From the NCBI RefSeq assembly GCF_002844555.1, contig NZ_PJNI01000013.1:1-64000 (forward strand): a DNA stretch of 64,000 nt. Direction: 5' to 3'. The notes under the pieces were generated by a model that made no database searches, had not been told where the DNA came from, and was given only the letters and a program-made list of their open reading frames with translations. Made by a program: the position numbers and the translations under genes. Origin of the DNA: Brumimicrobium salinarum (GTDB lineage Bacteria; Bacteroidota; Bacteroidia; Flavobacteriales_D; Crocinitomicaceae). Of this stretch, positions 58,652 to 64,000 are shown one piece after another (the first letter of the stretch is position 1; every line of letters starts with the position of its first letter).

Positions 58652-59362
58652 ATGCAAAAAAACGATCCAATTGGTCAGGCAATTTGGGATTTCCACAACA
58701 ATAATCAGCCAGAAGATATTATTGTGGCTTCTGATTTAGTTGAAGATGATGTCCTACCTATAGATTTATTATTTAGAGCGTATAAAGACTTTCAGCCACT
58801 GGAAAAAACAGCAATGAAATATTGCAAAGGCAGCATTCTTGATATAGGAGCTGCGGCTGGACCACACACCAAATATTTATTAGAAAATGGTTTTACCGTT
58901 TCAACAGTCGAAAAAAGTCCCAAGGCCCATCAATACCTTTTAAGTAAATTTCCTGATTGCAAACATTACCACACCTCAATATTAAACTTTAAAGAAGATA
59001 AATACGATACTATTTTATTATTAATGAATGGTATTGGAATTGCAGAGACTTTTTCAAATGTTATTCCATTTTTAAATCACATCGCCACCTTGCTAAAACC
59101 TGGTGGAAGCATAATTTGCGATTCCACGGACGTACAAAACGTATTCGAGGATGAAGAAGGTGGATTATGGGTAGATTTGAATGCCAATTATTATGGAGAG
59201 TTCAAATTCAATATGAAATATAAAGATTCTGAAAGTGGTTGGTTCAATTGGGTTTATGTAGATTTAAAGAATCTTGAAAAATTTGCAAATGAAGCCGGAC
59301 TTCAATTATCTTTGTTAGACGAAGATGAAAATTCTTTTTTGGTTCAATTAAAAAAACAATAA
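58652..59362 (+). CDS. Class I SAM-dependent methyltransferase
   Basis: The 236-residue protein has ILDIGAAAGPHTKYLLENG (SAM motif I) at about 68-86, TVEKSPKAHQYL, and ILLLMNGIGIAET, with LLKPGGSIICDSTDVQN later. The substrate is not evident. It starts one base after the pRiA4b-like gene stop and ends one base before the TraB-like gene, so it is part of a tight operon. Confidence 0.85.
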   Translation: MQKNDPIGQAIWDFHNNNQPEDIIVASDLVEDDVLPIDLLFRAYKDFQPLEKTAMKYCKGSILDIGAAAGPHTKYLLENGFTVSTVEKSPKAHQYLLSKFPDCKHYHTSILNFKEDKYDTILLLMNGIGIAETFSNVIPFLNHIATLLKPGGSIICDSTDVQNVFEDEEGGLWVDLNANYYGEFKFNMKYKDSESGWFNWVYVDLKNLEKFANEAGLQLSLLDEDENSFLVQLKKQ

Positions 59363-59363
59363 T

Positions 59364-60233
59364 ATGAAAAACTTTTACTTACTTCTTACCTCCTTTATTT
59401 TTGTTATTTCTTCTGGAATAGCTCAAGATTCTCTTTCAACCTCCTTACTTTGGGAGATTACAGGAAAAAAAGTAAAACAACCCTCCTACATCTTTGGAAC
59501 CATGCATTTAATACCTGAGGATGATTTTCTGTTTCCAGAATCGCTTCAAAACAAAGTAAAAGAGAGTGACCTTCTCGTTATGGAGATTGGTGGAATTACG
59601 GAACAAATGAAAGCTATGCATTTAATGATGCTTGATTCAGGTAGTATGTTTGATTATTTTACAGAACCACAATTGGACTCACTTTTTGCATATACCGATG
59701 CGGAATTAGGATACGACGAAAAGCAGATGCGTACCATGTTTAGTAAAATGAAACCATTTGTTTTACTTCAACTTTTTACAAAAGAAGCTTTTGGTACCAA
59801 TCCGCAAAGCTATGAAATGTCACTTCAAAAGATAGCCCAAAAAAATGATTTAGAAATTATTGGATTAGAAACTGTCGAAGAACAAATGAGTTTCATCGAT
59901 AATTTGAGTCAAGAAGATCAAGTGAATATGATTATGGAAAGTATCCGTTCCGAAGACATTGACTTTAGTGAAACAAAAGAACTCATTGAAATTTATCTTT
60001 CTCAAGATATAAACGCAATTCATAAATACACAGTGAGTGCTAGTATAAGTTCTCCTGAATTTGAAGCTAGTTTCTTAAACGAAAGAAATAAAAACTGGAT
60101 TGCTCCCATAAAAAAGTTAATCAAAAAAAATAAAACTTTTATTGCAGTAGGCGCTGCACATTTAGGTGGCCCGAAAGGCGTTGTTGAATTATTAAGAAAT
60201 GAAGGCTACACGCTAACGCCGATTAAATTATAG
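59364..60233 (+). CDS. TraB/GumN family secreted protein
   Basis: The 289-residue protein has a signal peptide (cleavage after GIAQ) and the family motif GTMHLIP at about 44-50, where Gx2H residues are thought catalytic, plus a C-terminal AVGAAHLGGPKGVVELL. This family includes Tiki-like metal-dependent proteases in animals; bacterial members are largely uncharacterised. It is located between the methyltransferase and an FKBP lipoprotein gene, all closely spaced. Confidence 0.88.
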   Translation: MKNFYLLLTSFIFVISSGIAQDSLSTSLLWEITGKKVKQPSYIFGTMHLIPEDDFLFPESLQNKVKESDLLVMEIGGITEQMKAMHLMMLDSGSMFDYFTEPQLDSLFAYTDAELGYDEKQMRTMFSKMKPFVLLQLFTKEAFGTNPQSYEMSLQKIAQKNDLEIIGLETVEEQMSFIDNLSQEDQVNMIMESIRSEDIDFSETKELIEIYLSQDINAIHKYTVSASISSPEFEASFLNERNKNWIAPIKKLIKKNKTFIAVGAAHLGGPKGVVELLRNEGYTLTPIKL

Positions 60234-60236
60234 AAA

Positions 60237-60689
60237 ATGAGATACATCACTTTATTACTCTTAACTATTGTTATCAGTAGCTGCTCTACATATTCAGATC
60301 AAGAATTAAGTGCTTTTGATGAAAAAATAAAAGCGCATTTAGATTCTTTAAATAAGAAGATGGAAAAAACGGAAAATGGCTTGTATTACGCTATAAAAGA
60401 TACCGGTCATGGATCTGAATTTATATCTTATAAAGATCAGGTTACTTTTACCTACAAAGGTTCTTTTTTAAATGGAAATACTTTTCAAGTAATCGGCAAG
60501 GAGGATCCTTTGGTGTATAAAGTTAAACAGCTAATTGTTGGATGGCAAGATGCACTCATGATGATCAAGGAAGGTGGAAAGATTGAGATTATTATTCCCC
60601 CACAATTAGGTTATGCCACACAAAAAACGGATATTATTCCTGCCAATAGTATCTTAAAATATGAATTAGAAGTATTAAAAGTTGAATAA
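60237..60689 (+). CDS. FKBP-type peptidyl-prolyl isomerase lipoprotein
   Basis: The 150-residue protein has a lipobox at VISSC (Cys16) and one FKBP domain at about 55-150 with VTFTYKGSFLNGNTFQV, VGWQDALMMIKEGGKIEI, IPPQLGYA and the closing ANSILKYELEVLKVE. It is probably periplasm-facing and folds exported proteins. It follows the TraB-like gene by 3 bp and is the last gene before a terminator. Confidence 0.9.
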   Translation: MRYITLLLLTIVISSCSTYSDQELSAFDEKIKAHLDSLNKKMEKTENGLYYAIKDTGHGSEFISYKDQVTFTYKGSFLNGNTFQVIGKEDPLVYKVKQLIVGWQDALMMIKEGGKIEIIIPPQLGYATQKTDIIPANSILKYELEVLKVE

Positions 60690-60690
60690 A

Positions 60691-60720
60691 AAAAGCCCAA
60701 ACTAATCAGTTTGGGCTTTT
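60691..60720. terminator. Bidirectional terminator between FKBP and GAPDH genes
   Basis: AAAAGCCCAAACT pairs with AGTTTGGGCTTTT, a perfect 13-bp stem with a four-base loop. It serves convergent genes. Confidence 0.9.
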
Positions 60721-60741
60721 GAAATAAAAAACAGGATAATT

Positions 60742-62193
60742 CTAGTAATAAATCAATCTTCTCACCTTTGCTACAAACTTAGCCAGACGAATAACTTGTT
60801 TTGTATAACCAAACTCGTTGTCGTACCATGTATATAGAACAACATTTTTCTTATCTTTTGATACAATAGTTGCCGGTGAATCAAATACCGAGCAACATGT
60901 ATTTCCAATAATATCATTTGAAACCAACTCTTCATCAATGGAATAATGAATTTGATTAATTAAATTACCATTTAGCGCTGCATTTCGAATCTCATTATTT
61001 ACATCTTCAACGCTTACTTCTTTATTTAATTCAAGTGATAAAATTGCTAAAGAACCATTTGGCGTAGGAACACGAACAGCGTTGGCGGTTAGTTTGTTTT
61101 CTAAATCCGGGATCACTTTTGTTACTGCTTTTCCAGCTCCAGTTGAGGTAATCACCATATTTATTGCTGCAGACCTACCTCTTCTTGGTTTTTTGTGCAT
61201 ATTATCCAATAAGTTTTGATCGTTCGTATACGCATGAACAGTTTCAATATGCCCTTTAACAACACCAAACTTATTATTAATTACCTCTAGAACAGGAGAT
61301 ATAGCATTTGTCGTACAAGAAGCTGCCGAAAAAATTCGTTCTTCTTCCAACTTTAATTCACCTTGATTTATTCCATAAACGATATTCGGTATTCCTTTAC
61401 CAGGCGCAGTTAAAATTACACGGGCTGCTCCTTTCGCTTGCAGATGTTTTGAAAGACTTTCTTTATCATTGTACACTCCTGTATTATCAATAATTAATGC
61501 GTTATTAATTCCATACGCTGTATAATCTATGTCTTCAGGATTTTTGGCTTCAATCATGGAAATTTTCATTCCATTAATATTTAAAACCTTATTTTCAACA
61601 TCTACATCTACAATACCGTCAAAAGTCCCATGTACAGAGTCATTTTTAAATAAAGCTGCTCTTTTCTCAATGATTTCTTTAGTTACATTTCGTGTAACAA
61701 TAGCTCTCAAACGCAATTGTTGACCTTTACCAGCCTGCTTAATCAATTCGCGAGCAGCTAAACGACCAATACGACCAAATCCAAACAAAACTACATCTCT
61801 TGGCTCCATTGTAAACTTATCTTGACCGATGAAGTCTTTAAGTTTATGTTTTAGAAATGAAACTTTGTCTTCAAATTTATCTTTTGATTCGATATACTCA
61901 TAAGCGAGTCTTCCAATGTCGAGTTTGGAAGGAGCGAGATCAATGGATAAAAGAGCCTCTGCTAGATCAGAAGTTGTAAAAACATCAATTTCCTTTTGAA
62001 CTACATTACGAGCGTAATCGTGTAAGTTCATAATTTCAGAGACCGTTAAACTAACCAAGTGATTTCTAAAAAGCACCAATTCAACTCCTTTATCATAAAG
62101 TAATTGTCCTGTTTTACTTGCCAATTTAACTGCAGCACGTTCTCTTTTAACGTGTGCGTCTAATTGTTTTTCATACCCGTGTGAAGTATTCAT
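60742..62193 (-). CDS. Glyceraldehyde-3-phosphate dehydrogenase, long form
   Basis: The 483-residue protein has about 145 extra N-terminal helical residues, then the NAD-binding GFGRIGRLAARELIKQ, the catalytic Cys in SAASCTTNAISP, and a C-terminal WYDNEFGYTKQVIRLAKF. Long GAPDHs of this size are common in Bacteroidota. It interconverts glyceraldehyde 3-phosphate and 1,3-bisphosphoglycerate. The helical extension's role is not evident from the sequence. It is transcribed towards the convergent FKBP gene. Confidence 0.93.
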   Translation of the reverse strand: MNTSHGYEKQLDAHVKRERAAVKLASKTGQLLYDKGVELVLFRNHLVSLTVSEIMNLHDYARNVVQKEIDVFTTSDLAEALLSIDLAPSKLDIGRLAYEYIESKDKFEDKVSFLKHKLKDFIGQDKFTMEPRDVVLFGFGRIGRLAARELIKQAGKGQQLRLRAIVTRNVTKEIIEKRAALFKNDSVHGTFDGIVDVDVENKVLNINGMKISMIEAKNPEDIDYTAYGINNALIIDNTGVYNDKESLSKHLQAKGAARVILTAPGKGIPNIVYGINQGELKLEEERIFSAASCTTNAISPVLEVINNKFGVVKGHIETVHAYTNDQNLLDNMHKKPRRGRSAAINMVITSTGAGKAVTKVIPDLENKLTANAVRVPTPNGSLAILSLELNKEVSVEDVNNEIRNAALNGNLINQIHYSIDEELVSNDIIGNTCCSVFDSPATIVSKDKKNVVLYTWYDNEFGYTKQVIRLAKFVAKVRRLIYY

Positions 62194-62268
62194 ACTAATT
62201 TATTTATGTTTTATTTTAAATATATGCCAAATAAAAAGGGCCACTAAATCTAGCAGCCCTGAAATTTC

Positions 62269-63135
62269 TTATCCTAAATAAGCTTTCAACAGTTTGTTTC
62301 GCGAAGTATGTCGCAGTCGTCGAATTGCTTTTTCTTTGATTTGTCTAACTCTTTCTCTAGTTAAGTTAAACTTAGAACCTATTTCTTCTAAAGTTAAACC
62401 GTGATTCATGCCGATACCGAAAAACAAACGAATAATTTCTCTTTCTTTATCTGTTAAGGTGGAAAGTGAACGTTCGATTTCTCTTTGTAATGATTCTGAC
62501 ATTAATAACATATCTGCTTTTGGAGAGTCTCCATTGGCCATAACGTCCATTAATGTTCCTCCATCTTCATTTGCTGACAATGGTGCGTCCATAGAAACAT
62601 GGCGACCAGAAACATTCATACTTTCTTTAATTTTATCTTCCGGCACCTCTAATGCTTCAGCAAGTTCTTCAGCAGAAGGAGGTCTTTCGTATTCTTGTTC
62701 TAAACGAGAAAATGCTTTATTTATTTTATTTAAAGAACCAACTTGATTAAGCGGTAGTCTTACAATACGTGCTTGTTCTGCAAGAGCAGACAAAATTGAT
62801 TGACGAATCCACCAAACAGCATAAGAAATAAACTTAAACCCTCGGGTTTCATCAAATTTTTGTGCTGCTTTAATTAAGCCTAAGTTTCCTTCATTAATTA
62901 AATCAGGAAGTGTTAAGCCTTGGTTTTGATATTGCTTTGCAACAGAAACAACGAATCTTAAATTGGCGCGAGTCAACTTTTCTAAAGCGCGCTGGTCACC
63001 TTGTTTGATCTTTCTAGCCAGTTCTACTTCTTCATCGGCTGTAATTAACTCCTCTTTCCCAATATCTTGAAGATACTTGTCTAAGGATTGACTCTCACGG
63101 TTAGTGATTGATTTTGTAATCTTTAGTTGTCTCAT
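62269..63135 (-). CDS. rpoD: Primary RNA polymerase sigma factor RpoD/SigA
   Basis: The 288-residue protein has regions 1.2 to 4.2 and no long 1.1 region, as in Bacteroidota. Landmarks are [20 protein letters not shown] (region 2.2), [20 protein letters not shown] (2.3-2.4) and region 4.2 [20 protein letters not shown]. This factor recognises the TAnnTTTG promoters noted here, including a textbook one in front of its own gene. Confidence 0.96.
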   Translation of the reverse strand: MRQLKITKSITNRESQSLDKYLQDIGKEELITADEEVELARKIKQGDQRALEKLTRANLRFVVSVAKQYQNQGLTLPDLINEGNLGLIKAAQKFDETRGFKFISYAVWWIRQSILSALAEQARIVRLPLNQVGSLNKINKAFSRLEQEYERPPSAEELAEALEVPEDKIKESMNVSGRHVSMDAPLSANEDGGTLMDVMANGDSPKADMLLMSESLQREIERSLSTLTDKEREIIRLFFGIGMNHGLTLEEIGSKFNLTRERVRQIKEKAIRRLRHTSRNKLLKAYLG

Positions 63136-63174
63136 GTTTATGTTTCCTTAATAAAAATGTAAAATAAAGTGTGG

Positions 63175-63205
63175 CAAACTTACACCAATTAAATTATACT
63201 ACAAA
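63175..63205 (-). promoter_or_regulatory. Consensus Bacteroidota promoter of rpoD
   Basis: On the minus strand TTTG (63202-63205) is separated by exactly 19 bp from TAAGTTTG (63175-63182), matching the TTTG-N19-TAnnTTTG consensus. It lies 39 bp upstream of the rpoD ATG. Confidence 0.75.
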
Positions 63206-63238
63206 ATATAATTGACGGCAAATGCCAAATTAATAAAA

Positions 63239-63277
63239 TAAAAAAACGTCCTTGGCTTTTTATAAAACCAAGAACGT
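63239..63277 (-). terminator. Terminator of the HtrA-like gene
   Basis: AACGTCCTTGG pairs with CCAAGAACGTT with one mismatch, and A6 on the left gives a T-run on the minus strand. It is 28 bp past the protease stop. Confidence 0.7.
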
Positions 63278-63304
63278 TATTGTAACGCTGAGTATTCACT
63301 TTAG

Positions 63305-64000
63305 TTACAATCCAAACCCAACATAATCTTTTTGACCACTTTCAGTCATTACTTCTAAAAGTACACCATTATTATTTTCACTCTTTAAATAAGATGTTAA
63401 TTGTTCAATACTTTTAACTGGTTCATTATTTATTTTTGTAATAATAATTCCTTTTGATAATCCATTAGATCTCAATTTACCTGTAGAAATAGAAGATATT
63501 TTTACACCGTAATTAATATTCAGGGCTTTTTTCTCTTCTTTTGTTAATTCCGCAAATGTTGCACCTAACGCAGAGTGTTTTTCCAATTCCTCTTTTGAGG
63601 TTAATTCTGTATTTCCTTCAATATTTTTAAGTAAAACATCTTTATTGATTATCTTACCATCTCTTCTCAAAGTTAATCGAACAATATCACCTGGGCGACG
63701 TCTTCCTATTTCCTCTTGCAATTCAGCAACAGAGTTAATTGATTTTGCTCCAACTTTCAAAATTACATCTCCCTCTTTAATTTTGGCTTTTTCAGCACCA
63801 GAATCTTCATTAACTCCTGCTACGTACAAACCTTGAGCATTCTCTAATTCTTTTTCGTTAATTAAATCTTGCGTAATCTCTTGAATTTGTATACCTAAAA
63901 ATCCACGCTGAACCATTCCGTAATCGATAATATCATTCATAATTTTTGCAACTAATCTTGATGGGACAGCAAATGAATATCCTGCATAATTTCCTGTTTG
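63305..64000 (-). CDS. HtrA/Deg-family periplasmic serine protease, C-terminal part
   Basis: The gene continues past the right edge of the window. The visible 231 residues open with GNYAGYSFAVPSRLVAKIM, the region after the protease active site, and hold a PDZ domain at about 40-130 (GFLGIQIQEITQD, EDSGAEKAKIKEGDVILK, VAELQEEIGRRRPGD). A second, shorter PDZ is at about 145-231. HtrA proteins degrade misfolded envelope proteins. It is on the same strand as rpoD but separated by a terminator. Confidence 0.9.
   Translation of the reverse strand, partial: QTGNYAGYSFAVPSRLVAKIMNDIIDYGMVQRGFLGIQIQEITQDLINEKELENAQGLYVAGVNEDSGAEKAKIKEGDVILKVGAKSINSVAELQEEIGRRRPGDIVRLTLRRDGKIINKDVLLKNIEGNTELTSKEELEKHSALGATFAELTKEEKKALNINYGVKISSISTGKLRSNGLSKGIIITKINNEPVKSIEQLTSYLKSENNNGVLLEVMTESGQKDYVGFGL

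Overview
The window comes from a low-GC member of the Bacteroidota, most likely Flavobacteriales. The grounds are several -7 elements of the TAnnTTTG type (best in front of the primary sigma factor), few visible Shine-Dalgarno sites, many lipoproteins and family combinations typical of the phylum: a GldI-like FKBP lipoprotein, type III glutamine synthetase, split transketolase, long-form GAPDH, a short RpoD and an A2M/PbpC pair. Species cannot be named from the sequence alone.

Layout. 1-8.3 kb (mostly minus): tRNA-Pro(GGG) next to a large nested palindrome, two FKBP lipoproteins, a DHH phosphoesterase, two secreted unknowns, dapA, a small conserved gene, ligA and prmC. 8.4-12.9 kb (plus): transketolase N-half, a VWA protein, transketolase C-half and a class III aminotransferase. 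13-16.1 kb (minus): a Crp/Fnr regulator and type III glutamine synthetase. 16.2-22.4 kb: an accessory island. It holds a 5'-truncated Rhs/YD-repeat gene ending in a lipase-like tip, a four-helix membrane protein, two 99% identical REP-associated tyrosine transposase (RAYT) units, two orphan C-terminal coding tips joined in frame to the 3' REP of those units, lipoprotein and XRE-regulator genes, and two families of intergenic repeats. 22.4-33.6 kb: housekeeping and metabolism (flavin reductase, class IV aminotransferase, rhomboid, L,D-transpeptidase, rpe, dps, ECF sigma, PaaH/PaaG-like enzymes, RluE-like, Nudix). 33.9-41.9 kb: alpha-2-macroglobulin and penicillin-binding protein 1C. 42.1-48.7 kb: BatA-like protein, a dihydroorotase homologue without its metal ligands, a methyltransferase, a nearly 1-kb gap with RNA-like hairpins, a universal stress protein and a CvfB-like protein. 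49-64 kb: TPR protein, gyrA, clpC, CCA-adding enzyme and neighbours, GAPDH, rpoD, and a partial HtrA/Deg protease at the right edge.

Two themes stand out. First, four otherwise well-conserved genes (ligA, clpC, pbpC, the BatA-like gene) are each broken by what looks like the loss of exactly one base, two of them in identical A7 runs. Adding one base gives the full family length each time. This points to systematic indel error in the assembly, or less likely to a shared biological cause such as slippage. Second, the 16-22 kb island repeats a module order: RAYT unit with REP palindromes, in-frame orphan tip, small lipoprotein or membrane gene, shared intergenic repeat. This looks like a toxin-tip cassette array shaped by RAYT elements and is the best candidate here for an undescribed arrangement.
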